Shown: positions 1 through 5,944, numbered from the stretch's first letter. The stretch is DNA of 7,820 bases from Bdellovibrio sp. (GCA_003176075.1 PSRN01000230.1:1-7820); one strand, 5' to 3'. Notes: generated by a model not told the origin, from the letters alone. Numbers and translations: made by a program.

Positions 1-67
1 CAGACGGCCCGTCAGGTGGCCATCTTCAACTCAGCTTGTTAACCGTTTGGTTGCACTGGAAACTTTA

Positions 68-1075
68 TTGCGGGGACTCTTATTTCTTATATCGATAGTT
101 TTTGTGGCTTCATGGGCGCTGGCCAGGGACACTTTGTTGATTGGCGACTCGCTGACATGCGGCCCATTCGGAGCTCAAATTGTCAAAAGCCTTACAAGGT
201 CACCGACTGAGTCGGTAACCCTGTATTGCGCGACCGGAAGTTCGCCAAACAATTGGATCAAGGGTCGTTTTCCGCGGCGATCGAATGACCCCCCTTCCTA
301 CTTTACCTGCAGAACTTGCACGGGGGGTCTGGGGTGCACCAATTGGTTCACAAAGGGCAATCCAGACGAAGGAGACCTGGAACCTTGCAGTGACCCGACC
401 ACAGGGACCGGTCACGACCTGGCGAACATTCTAACGGCACTAACGGCAAGAAATAAGAAAAAATTTGATCGTGTTGTTGTTGCTCTGGGAATAAATAAGG
501 GTCCCAAAGATACATTGGCCGGCGATGAGTACTCAGATATGGCCAAAATAATTAAGGGTAAAGTTGCGAATGTGGATTCCTGCATTTGGATTGGTCCACC
601 TGAACGGGATGAAACAAAACCGGTGTTTGATGAAGCCGAATTTAACGCGAAAATTTCTCAAGAATTTAAGAGAAACGCCGGAAAGTACGCAATCGATGGA
701 AACGAACAGGAGAAAAAAGCGTTTTTCGAAGCATTGAAGAGAGATGCCAAAACAAAAGCAATTGAGAGGATCGAAAAGGACAGAAGAGAGAATGTGGAAT
801 ACAAGGCCTCTTTAGGAGCGTTCTATGATTCGCTGAAGGGCTCGATCGATGGACGATGCACTCTCGTGGATAGTCGAAAATTAATGCCAGAGCCGAAGCC
901 TGCGGACACAGCGCCCGATGGTGTCCATCGCCAACCGTCGTCGGCCCGCAAGTGGGCTGCAAGAATAATGGAAGAGATTAAGAAACTCGAAGCCCTCGGA
1001 GAAGCGCAAGATGACCGGTCAAGAATCAAGCCCGGTCAGGCTCCCGAGGGTCCGAAGAGTCCTGGTAATCCATAG
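68..1075 (+). CDS. Exported SGNH/GDSL-family hydrolase
   Basis: Probable secreted serine esterase or lipase-like hydrolase; the substrate is unknown. Residues count from the TTG at 68 (335 aa). A signal peptide (hydrophobic run LLFLISIVFVASWALA) ends near residue 19. Next come the block I motif IGDSL with nucleophile Ser28, a block II glycine in ATGSS, a block III-like ALGIN (GxN) near 140-143, and the block V motif DGVH giving Asp284 and His287. Together these are the SGNH catalytic set. Eight cysteines after the signal, including a CRTCTGGLGC cluster, suggest disulfides in the periplasm or outside. A Lys/Glu-rich, probably helical stretch (about 185-250) lies between blocks III and V. Start: the TTG at 68 has GGAA six bases upstream; the TTG at 47 has no visible ribosome site. 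The frame stays open to the window's left edge, so an upstream start cannot be excluded. The gene converges on the toxin-antitoxin pair. Confidence 0.8.
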   Translation: MRGLLFLISIVFVASWALARDTLLIGDSLTCGPFGAQIVKSLTRSPTESVTLYCATGSSPNNWIKGRFPRRSNDPPSYFTCRTCTGGLGCTNWFTKGNPDEGDLEPCSDPTTGTGHDLANILTALTARNKKKFDRVVVALGINKGPKDTLAGDEYSDMAKIIKGKVANVDSCIWIGPPERDETKPVFDEAEFNAKISQEFKRNAGKYAIDGNEQEKKAFFEALKRDAKTKAIERIEKDRRENVEYKASLGAFYDSLKGSIDGRCTLVDSRKLMPEPKPADTAPDGVHRQPSSARKWAARIMEEIKKLEALGEAQDDRSRIKPGQAPEGPKSPGNP

Positions 1076-1114
1076 GTTTGGCTCGCATGGGATTCGTATT
1101 GGACTCAAGGGGCG

Positions 1115-1429
1115 TCACTGTCCCAGGGAAACGGCTCCTGGGAATATGGATTTGAGGAAATCATCACGGACAAGGTCCTCTGACGAAGCCACCGTAACAT
1201 CAACGCGTTGGTCATTCAGCGATTGAGAAAGATCCGACTTGAGGCGACCTTTTCTTTCCAGGAGAGATGATTTGAGCGGCTCGTCGGCAACAATCAGCAG
1301 GTCAATGTCACCTCCAAGTTTCGCATCGTCCGCGCGGCTTCCAAACAGATAGACTTGGCAGGGCAGGCCCTTGGTGTGGCGGCTGATCGTAACCAGAATA
1401 GACCGGAGTTCAGAACCCTTGAGACGCAT
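1115..1429 (-). CDS. MntA-like minimal nucleotidyltransferase (antitoxin of HEPN/MNT pair)
   Basis: Small DNA-polymerase-beta-fold nucleotidyltransferase of 104 aa counted from the ATG at 1429. The diagnostic motif is LFGSRADDAKLGGDIDLLI: Gly30-Ser31 followed by the metal-binding pair Asp41 and Asp43. A third acidic residue sits in RVDVTV (Asp77). In the HepT/MntA family this protein neutralises the HEPN partner by transferring AMP to a tyrosine near its active site; that role here is inferred from family and context. The gene follows the HEPN gene on the same strand and overlaps its end by 20 bases from the ATG, or 44 bases from an alternative TTG at 1453, so translation is probably coupled. 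Neither start has a strong ribosome-binding site. The stop lies 39 bases from the convergent hydrolase stop. Confidence 0.85.
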   Translation of the reverse strand: MRLKGSELRSILVTISRHTKGLPCQVYLFGSRADDAKLGGDIDLLIVADEPLKSSLLERKGRLKSDLSQSLNDQRVDVTVASSEDLVRDDFLKSIFPGAVSLGQ

Positions 1430-1847
1430 GGGCCAGCCGCTTTTCAAGATCAAGAACCATCGGAGTGTAGCGAATCATTTTCTCAAAAATATTTTTCAAA
1501 TCAGAATCGCTATATTCATGCACAAGCACATTACGAAGCTCACGGATTTCGAGCCAAGGATCGACCGAATCTATCAGCCTTAATTTTTCCGCCCGATTTA
1601 AGTGGTCACGAAAAGACCCATCAAACGCAGGATCGTCCGCTCGCACATAGGCTTTGACAAATTTTGAGAGGAAAAGGTCGGAGGAGCGTGCAAAGCGAGT
1701 GACAAAACCATCCCAAACTTCCTTTTCTGGATCGCTCATCTGCGTGGGATCGACAGGTAATTGGAGTACGCGCTGGTATGTGTAGTTCAGATACTTCAGA
1801 GACTTAACGATCTTGGTGTAGTAAGAACCGACAAGTTTAATGTTCAT
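1410..1847 (-). CDS. HEPN-domain protein, HepT/HI0074-like probable toxin
   Basis: All-helical HEPN protein, 145 aa from the ATG at 1847. It is probably the RNase toxin of a type VII HEPN/MNT module. The key motif near the C-terminus is RNVLVHEY: Arg105, four residues, His110, one residue, Tyr112. This is the RX4HXY signature in which Arg and His form the nuclease site and Tyr is the residue AMPylated by the antitoxin in characterised HepT proteins. The preceding segment (AEKLRLIDSVDPWLEIRELRN) resembles the HI0074/NTase substrate-binding subfamily. The order HEPN then nucleotidyltransferase, with overlapping ends, supports the pairing. Start choice: ATG 1847 gives the natural family N-terminus, but an in-frame GTG at 1874 adds nine residues and has a weak GGTAG upstream. 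No clear promoter was found. Confidence 0.82.
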   Translation of the reverse strand: MNIKLVGSYYTKIVKSLKYLNYTYQRVLQLPVDPTQMSDPEKEVWDGFVTRFARSSDLFLSKFVKAYVRADDPAFDGSFRDHLNRAEKLRLIDSVDPWLEIRELRNVLVHEYSDSDLKNIFEKMIRYTPMVLDLEKRLAHASQGF

Positions 1848-2029
1848 GGCAAGGCCGCCGCGGTTGGGAATCACAAGCTACCATTTCTAAGTTTTTTCAC
1901 TAAAGGAGTTTTTCAAGTTTATCAACCGCTGATTCGCTAACCTTATTTTCTCCTTAATTGAGTCATGACCCTGCTCATCGACTGGTCTCTGATGGCGTGT
2001 CGGTTCGCGGCAAGAAACAGGGCCTGGCA

Positions 2030-2047
2030 CCTTTTGCGCCTTTTGCG
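2030..2047. repeat. Perfect 9-bp tandem repeat (CCTTTTGCG x2)
   Basis: CCTTTTGCG occurs at 2030-2038 and again at 2039-2047 with no spacer. It follows directly on GGGCCTGGCA (2020-2029). Read together the block looks like a dispersed intergenic repeat, but only one copy lies in this window, so that idea is untested. Confidence 0.6.
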
Positions 2048-2257
2048 GCTGTCTCAAATTCAGTCGAAATCGTTCAATTCTTATAATTGTAAACACTCAA
2101 CGAAAACATTTAGTCTTGGGATATGACAATACGAATGATCCAATAACCCGAACCAAACTTCACCCAATGCAGTGATGGTTGCATTCAACGGAAGGGCTGA
2201 TCACCCCCACCCTGTTCACGTGATGGGTCCCTCAAGAATGCATTCATCCAAACTCAT

Positions 2258-2303
2258 CTCCCCCCGTCAGGGCGCCCTGAAAGCAACAACCCTGCGGGGG
2301 GAG
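2258..2303 (+). promoter_or_regulatory. Strong GC-rich stem-loop with two alternative foldings
   Basis: Bases 2258-2266 plus 2268-2272 pair with 2290-2303: 14 Watson-Crick pairs with one bulged T (2267) and a 17-base loop. A 14-bp perfect palindrome, 2267-2280, sits inside, so CAGGG (2268-2272) can pair with either of two CCCTG copies (2275-2279 or 2290-2294). The 3' arm contains the purine run GGGGGGAG (2296-2303), which lies seven bases before a TTG that opens a 99-codon frame. The structure could therefore hide a ribosome-binding site. There is no T-tract on either strand, so it is not a standard intrinsic terminator. The pairing is seen directly; the regulatory role is inference. Confidence 0.4.
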
Positions 2304-2310
2304 CACCTTC

Positions 2311-2610
2311 TTGGATTTAGCACCTGCCCTGCCCTATTCTCTTCTTCAAAACGTCAGTCCTGCGGCTCTTGTTGCTGGCATAACGGTTAATAGCATCAAG
2401 GGTGGTGCTACATATAAATGTGACGACGCCGATTGTAGTGACGAAGCCGATATGTCAACTACGATTCGAGAGTACAAGAAACTTAAAGCGGCATTGCCTT
2501 CTGTAAGAAAGCCCTTCGATGACGTGAAGACACTTTCCCCCTTGGATCCTACATGTGCGAGAAAGCAACATCTGAAACCGGATCAAAAGGCAGCTAGCGG
2601 GAAGCATTAG
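2311..2610 (+). CDS. Doubtful small ORF, unrecognised
   Basis: A 99-codon open frame starting at TTG, with GGGGGGAG seven bases upstream, but that site is paired in the preceding stem-loop. The first third is mildly hydrophobic (ALVAGITV near residues 19-26). The rest is charged with a paired CDDADC and a Lys-rich tail (KQHLKPDQKAASGKH). No domain is recognised. It may be a real small protein, the tail of an older gene lost upstream, or chance. It lies between a toxin-antitoxin pair and a broken vapC, in a region that looks decayed, so confidence is low. Confidence 0.25.
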   Translation: MDLAPALPYSLLQNVSPAALVAGITVNSIKGGATYKCDDADCSDEADMSTTIREYKKLKAALPSVRKPFDDVKTLSPLDPTCARKQHLKPDQKAASGKH

Positions 2611-2697
2611 CCAGTCTGGGGTTCGCCAGGTCTCGAATGCAAATCTAATGTCTCGTCCAGATTTTCATTTTTGCGCGTCAATTTCAGTGGAAAGTAA

Positions 2698-2871
2698 AGG
2701 ATTGCGGATTACTATGACACCAGTCGAGCCATTCTGGAAAAGGCCGGGACGAAGATCGGCGAGGCTGACCTCATGATTTCAAGTATTGCCTTGGCAAATG
2801 ATCTCACCGTGATCACACGGGATCGCCGCGAGTTTGCACGTGTTCCGGGGCTTAGAGTGGAAGCTTGGTAG
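2698..2871 (+). pseudogene. 3' remnant of a VapC-type PIN-domain toxin gene
   Basis: Fifty-seven codons in one frame, ending in TAG, encode the C-terminal part of a PIN-domain ribonuclease: a YYDTSRAILEKAG helix, IGEADLMISSIALAND with the conserved Asp (codon at 2767), VITRDRREF with the second conserved Asp (codon at 2821), and the family-typical ending VPGLRVEAW. Intact VapC proteins are about 125-140 aa, so over half is missing, including the N-terminal catalytic Asp. An in-frame TAA lies at 2695-2697. Residues upstream of it in the same frame (FLRVNFSGK, from 2668) could be an older continuation, which would make the TAA a nonsense mutation. No plausible start precedes the fragment and no VapB-like antitoxin is visible. 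It should not be functional. Confidence 0.8.
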
Positions 2872-2954
2872 AGTTCCAAGGAATCCTTCCCTAATCCCAC
2901 ACTGATCTGCCAAACCTGTTCAATCGGTGCCACTGGAATCAGAGTTCAGGAAAC

Positions 2955-4064
2955 CTAAAGGATAGGCACGGCCTGCACGAGCGCATAATCCGAATCGTGA
3001 ATGGTGTCCACCGATAAGATTCGCAGTCCGCTGCCAACAAACAGATCATTCAGTTCCGGAGGAGTAAATCGGTGCGATTGAAAGACTTCGATCAAAGCTC
3101 CTTTCCCGAGGTGAAGAGACCCTGAACTTCCGAATTGACTGGCTATAACCTCCGTGGGTTTGGTCACTTCAAAGAACCCTCGGATGTTCCTGTGCGCTTC
3201 GTCGAATTCGACCACGAGTCGACCATTGACACCGTCGATAAGCCCGAACTTTTCCAGGAGCCAATTATCCATTTTTATATAAGTTGGATCGCGATATTCG
3301 CTCACCAGCGCGGCGGTCTTTTCCCGATCATATAGATAGACCCCCACAAAGATCCGGCCATCCAAGGGAATGCCGGCTCGAATATTCTTTAGAAAATTGT
3401 GACGGTCCCGGGGATTTCCAAGGGTTTGCCCCAAGAGAAGAAAAACTGAGGGGCCTTGTTGAAATGGTGGAGGAAGAGTAAGCGCATGTTCCTCTAAATC
3501 CATTTGCATCGTGTGAAGGTATAATTTCATCTTGAATTCAGAGGCCACTTTTTCTTGGGCCCAATCCAAAATACCCTGACTAAAATCAACGACCAGACTT
3601 CGCGTTTGCTTCCGGACGCCAACTGAATGAAGGATGCCGATCAACTTCTCACTGTCTCCGGGGCCAATATAGACGATATTCAGCAAGTGACCGTTGTCAT
3701 GTTCGAACCGTTCGGTCTCTTCAATCTCTTGGAGGCCTTCGATCTCTTCGACTTCTTTGAGTCGAAGAGTGATTTGTGCGATTTCGTCTTCAAATTCTCT
3801 TTTCCGTGAGTTCTTCATCATTTTGCGCCACATTTTGGCGCCTTCATCCACGTAAGTGAATTTTGTAGAGAGAAATCCCCGCGACAACTCACGGATGATT
3901 CCGGCGATGTAACTCGAATTCATTTGCTCAACTCGCTCAACTTGCTCAGGGCTTCTCATAGATCCACCATGAATTAGACCGCATTTCAGGTGACCGCTCG
4001 CGACGCTTGCGCTTGCAGAAAGGACGACCGCGGAAAAGAGGACCGCGGAAAGGATTGTTCGCAT
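2955..4064 (-). CDS. Exported EgtD-like (Methyltransf_33) SAM-dependent methyltransferase
   Basis: 369 aa from the ATG at 4064, which has GAAGGGAG upstream. Residues 1 to about 24 form a signal peptide (MRTILSAVLFSAVVLSAS...), cut probably near ASA or VAS. The rest aligns by eye with EgtD-type methyltransferases along its length: STKFTYVDEGAKMW (67-79), SAM-binding loop YIGPGD (132-137), VVDFS (158-162), LLLGQTLGNP (209-218) and C-terminal LHLGKGALIEVFQSHRF (317-333). In mycobacterial EgtD an Asn in the GN motif and a Glu-x-Ser pair hold histidine. Here Asn217 and Ser330 remain but the Glu position appears to be Phe328, so the substrate may not be histidine. An acidic, Glu-rich insert (about 103-123) precedes the SAM loop. 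It starts 38 bases after the GAMT-like gene and should share its transcript. Export of a SAM enzyme is odd, since SAM is cytoplasmic. Confidence 0.82.
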   Translation of the reverse strand: MRTILSAVLFSAVVLSASASVASGHLKCGLIHGGSMRSPEQVERVEQMNSSYIAGIIRELSRGFLSTKFTYVDEGAKMWRKMMKNSRKREFEDEIAQITLRLKEVEEIEGLQEIEETERFEHDNGHLLNIVYIGPGDSEKLIGILHSVGVRKQTRSLVVDFSQGILDWAQEKVASEFKMKLYLHTMQMDLEEHALTLPPPFQQGPSVFLLLGQTLGNPRDRHNFLKNIRAGIPLDGRIFVGVYLYDREKTAALVSEYRDPTYIKMDNWLLEKFGLIDGVNGRLVVEFDEAHRNIRGFFEVTKPTEVIASQFGSSGSLHLGKGALIEVFQSHRFTPPELNDLFVGSGLRILSVDTIHDSDYALVQAVPIL

Positions 4065-4069
4065 GGGTA

Positions 4070-4078
4070 CTCCCTTCC
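4070..4078 (-). promoter_or_regulatory. Ribosome-binding site of the EgtD-like gene
   Basis: On the minus strand GGAAGGGAG lies five bases before the ATG at 4064. It selects this start over an in-frame start at 4166, which would add 34 residues inside the neighbouring gene and bury the signal peptide. Confidence 0.75.
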
Positions 4079-4102
4079 AACTGAAGGGACGGCCGATGAT
4101 TC

Positions 4103-4954
4103 TCACAAAGGTGTGCCGTACGTAATATGGCCCAGCACGGGAGTGATAAAGAAGGGCTGCCGCCAATATTGAGTCTCTTCCGCGGGCAATGAAATTGGAA
4201 TCACTCGTTCCTGAAAATCATGAACACCCAAACTCGACGCGAACTCCTTAAATCTTCGTCCCAGACCATCGGTGGAATCGAGATAAAACGAAATAACGCC
4301 GGTAACTGGCCGGACAATTCTGATGTCCATGATGGTCTCAAAGAAAGGGATAAAGTCCCGATGAAGATCTGCTTTTTTAAGAGGGAATGCGTCGTAAGCG
4401 ACGCCGTCAAAGAGGATGCCGGCTCGGGCGAGCTCACGCACGACGTCTTGCCAATGACCACGATGGATAAAGATTCGCTCTGGATATCGTTGCTGTTTTC
4501 GCCAAGATTCGGCGCGGTCCGCCACCTCATCGTTCAGTTCGATGATGTGGTGTTCACTGATGTCGGTCACATCCCGAAGCGCTTCGATTTCTCTGTCAAT
4601 AATTCCAAGGCCAAAGCCAACATTTAAGATCTTTCCACCGTGAATGGTTACTTCCCGTGCGATTTCTCTCATGTAGGGCGCTTCAAATTCACTCATCACT
4701 TGCAGCCCTTCAATGTAGAGTTCTTCCTCACCTGCTCCGTTTCTAACGAATTTTGCCTTGGCCTCACGCCATGTTGCTGTCTTGTCGTGCGCAAGGAGCT
4801 CTTCGCGCGAAGTAAGGGTGGCGTAAAGAGGGCCAAGGGTATCGGTCGCATAAAGCAAACCACTCTTGTGGACCCTTGAGCAAAGCCCTGAAGCGCCAAC
4901 CACGGTACGAAAGGTCAGTAGAAAAATAAGACAAATTGCTGCTCGTTTTCTCAT
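4103..4954 (-). CDS. Exported guanidinoacetate N-methyltransferase (GAMT)-like protein
   Basis: 283 aa from the ATG at 4954, with AGAGGA six bases upstream. A signal peptide (MRKRAAICLIFLLTF, then TVVGASG) covers about residues 1-22; no lipobox is present. The remainder matches the GAMT/arginine N-methyltransferase family: VMSEFEAPYM with Glu91 (aligned to the guanidino-binding Glu of GAMT), SAM loop ILNVGFGLGI (109-118), the acidic strand HHIIELNDEV (135-144), GHWQDVV (166-172), FDGVAYDAFPL with Asp188 (aligned to the second catalytic carboxylate), and the C-terminal FFITPVL. Keeping both carboxylates argues for real methylation of a guanidino compound; the substrate is not known. GAMT itself is about 236 aa, so the extra length is N-terminal. 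It is the first gene of a two-gene unit and is divergent from a LysR regulator. What is odd is export of a SAM-dependent enzyme. Confidence 0.85.
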   Translation of the reverse strand: MRKRAAICLIFLLTFRTVVGASGLCSRVHKSGLLYATDTLGPLYATLTSREELLAHDKTATWREAKAKFVRNGAGEEELYIEGLQVMSEFEAPYMREIAREVTIHGGKILNVGFGLGIIDREIEALRDVTDISEHHIIELNDEVADRAESWRKQQRYPERIFIHRGHWQDVVRELARAGILFDGVAYDAFPLKKADLHRDFIPFFETIMDIRIVRPVTGVISFYLDSTDGLGRRFKEFASSLGVHDFQERVIPISLPAEETQYWRQPFFITPVLGHITYGTPL

Positions 4955-4960
4955 CCGTAA

Positions 4961-4966
4961 TCCTCT
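4961..4966 (-). promoter_or_regulatory. Ribosome-binding site of the GAMT-like gene
   Basis: AGAGGA on the minus strand, six bases before ATG 4954. It decides for this start over the in-frame start at 4984, which lies in the predicted -10 region. Confidence 0.7.
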
Positions 4967-4982
4967 TTCTTGAATTGAAGGC

Positions 4983-5012
4983 ATATTGCGCCACGCGGCA
5001 GTAATTGATCAA
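4983..5012 (-). promoter_or_regulatory. Predicted promoter of the methyltransferase pair
   Basis: On the minus strand TTGATC (5012-5007) is a 4/6 match to the -35 box, followed by an 18-base spacer and CAATAT (4988-4983) as a weak -10. Transcription would start near 4976, giving a leader of about 22 bases that contains the ribosome site. By-eye prediction only. Confidence 0.35.
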
Positions 5013-5032
5013 ATTGATAGATTCGATATAGT
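5005..5032 (+). promoter_or_regulatory. Predicted lysR promoter and possible LysR operator
   Basis: TTGATC (5005-5010), a 16-base spacer and TATAGT (5027-5032, 5/6 match to the -10 box). The -35 lies in the palindrome TTGATCAA (5005-5012), which also gives the -35 of the opposite promoter, so one bound protein could control both. ATTGAT occurs three times (5004, 5013, 5034), and TAGATTCGATATA (5018-5030) fits the loose T-N11-A LysR box. Transcription would begin around 5039, leaving a leader of only about five bases. Confidence 0.4.
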
Positions 5033-5043
5033 TATTGATATAA

Positions 5044-5928
5044 ATGATGAGCATCCCTTCCCATCAGCTCGACGCTTTTTACAAGGTGGCGCAAACTCTA
5101 AGCTTCTCTAAAGCCGCCAGAGAACTTTTGATCGGACAGCCCGCGCTTTCTCAAAGAGTTGCGGCGCTCGAGGAAAGTTTGCAAACGACGCTTTTTGAAA
5201 GAAGTGCAAGCATGGTTCGCCTCACCGAGGCCGGCCAACGTCTGCTTCGCTACTGCGAGAAGCGCGCGTCTCTTGAGGCGGAAGTCATTGATCAGCTGGT
5301 TTCAACCGACGATCACTTGAAGGGGAGAATTAGAATTGCCGGTTCATCAACGGTTTTGGGCGCTGTGGGTGTCGCGGCTCTGGAAGGGTTTTTGAAAAAG
5401 CACCCAAGAATTCAACCCGAGTTTCTGGTGAAGCAGCTGAGTGAACTTCCAGATCTTTTAGTTCGAGGCAAAGCTGACTTTGTGATCCTTGATCGAGTCA
5501 TCAATCGCGAGGGCGTTGAGAGTGTCTTTATCGGGCATGAAGTGTACGCTGTCTTTGAGTCGCCACGAATCCAAGGCGACCTCACGGAGGTGTATTACGA
5601 CACCTTTGAAGAAGACTATCTGACAAAGAATTTCTTTTCCTATCACAAAGGGCAAGGCGAGAAAGTTCCAGCGAAATTTCGCCGGGATTTTACCGGAGAC
5701 GTGAACGTCATGATGGATTTGGTCGAGCGAGGACTCGGGCGTGCGGTCCTCCCCATCCATTTGGTGCACGGCAACCGAAAAATTCGCCGGTGCGACAAAT
5801 TCAAACGTCTATATAAAGAACCACTTTATCTGTGCTTTTGGCATACTGAGTTCCCCTCTCAGCTCTTCAAAATTTTGAAGGAGGAGCTTCTAAGGGAATC
5901 AAAAGATATACTCATAGAAAGTATTTGA
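5044..5928 (+). CDS. LysR-family transcriptional regulator
   Basis: 294 aa, a normal length for the family. The N-terminal winged helix-turn-helix covers about residues 6-65 (QLDAFYKVAQTLSFSKAARELLIGQ... ALSQRVAALEESL... LFERSASMVRLTEAGQRLL). A linker helix follows, and the effector-binding domain starts near GRIRIAGSST (94-103), with ELPDLLVRGKADFVILD and the GLGRAVLPIHLV segment typical of the second lobe. The effector is unknown. It is divergent from the GAMT-like/EgtD-like pair across 89 bases with overlapping predicted promoters, the usual arrangement for a LysR protein regulating its neighbour and itself. No Shine-Dalgarno sequence precedes the tandem ATGs at 5044 and 5047; a near-leaderless transcript would explain this. 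It converges on trmFO with 16 bases between stops. Confidence 0.93.
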   Translation: MMSIPSHQLDAFYKVAQTLSFSKAARELLIGQPALSQRVAALEESLQTTLFERSASMVRLTEAGQRLLRYCEKRASLEAEVIDQLVSTDDHLKGRIRIAGSSTVLGAVGVAALEGFLKKHPRIQPEFLVKQLSELPDLLVRGKADFVILDRVINREGVESVFIGHEVYAVFESPRIQGDLTEVYYDTFEEDYLTKNFFSYHKGQGEKVPAKFRRDFTGDVNVMMDLVERGLGRAVLPIHLVHGNRKIRRCDKFKRLYKEPLYLCFWHTEFPSQLFKILKEELLRESKDILIESI

Positions 5929-5944
5929 AGCTTGATAATTTCAA

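Larger units (their letters stand above)
1875..2310. other. Intergenic stretch without a supported gene
   Basis: No reading frame here shows a recognisable domain or a convincing start. It holds a 9-bp tandem repeat around 2030-2047, a TGATCA palindrome flanked by GGG and CCC (2194-2207), a TCACGTGA palindrome (2216-2223) and a strong stem-loop at 2258-2303. The upstream region of the HEPN gene (1875 to about 1960) is AT-rich and probably carries its promoter, but no -35/-10 pair stands out. Confidence 0.55.

Noticed and set aside
1121..1143. TCCCAGG...CCTGGGA hairpin near the convergent hydrolase and antitoxin stops, as a terminator
   Set aside because: Seven pairs with a 9-base loop but no T-tract on either strand, and it lies inside the antitoxin coding sequence.
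1887..2096. A 69-codon minus-strand frame upstream of the HEPN gene
   Set aside because: No recognisable domain or ribosome site, and it runs through the tandem repeat block.
2097..2170. Frame reading GYDNTNDPITRTK, reminiscent of an Rhs/YD repeat
   Set aside because: One short match with a stop soon after; too little to call an Rhs remnant.
2172..2390. A 72-codon plus-strand frame
   Set aside because: It crosses the GC-rich stem-loop, has biased His/Pro/Ser composition and no similarity I recognise.
2712..2933. A 73-codon minus-strand frame
   Set aside because: It is antisense to the vapC remnant, whose plus-strand translation gives a clear PIN-domain C-terminus.
4220..4627. A 135-codon plus-strand frame
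   Set aside because: It is antisense to the conserved core of the GAMT-like gene and shows no family signature of its own.
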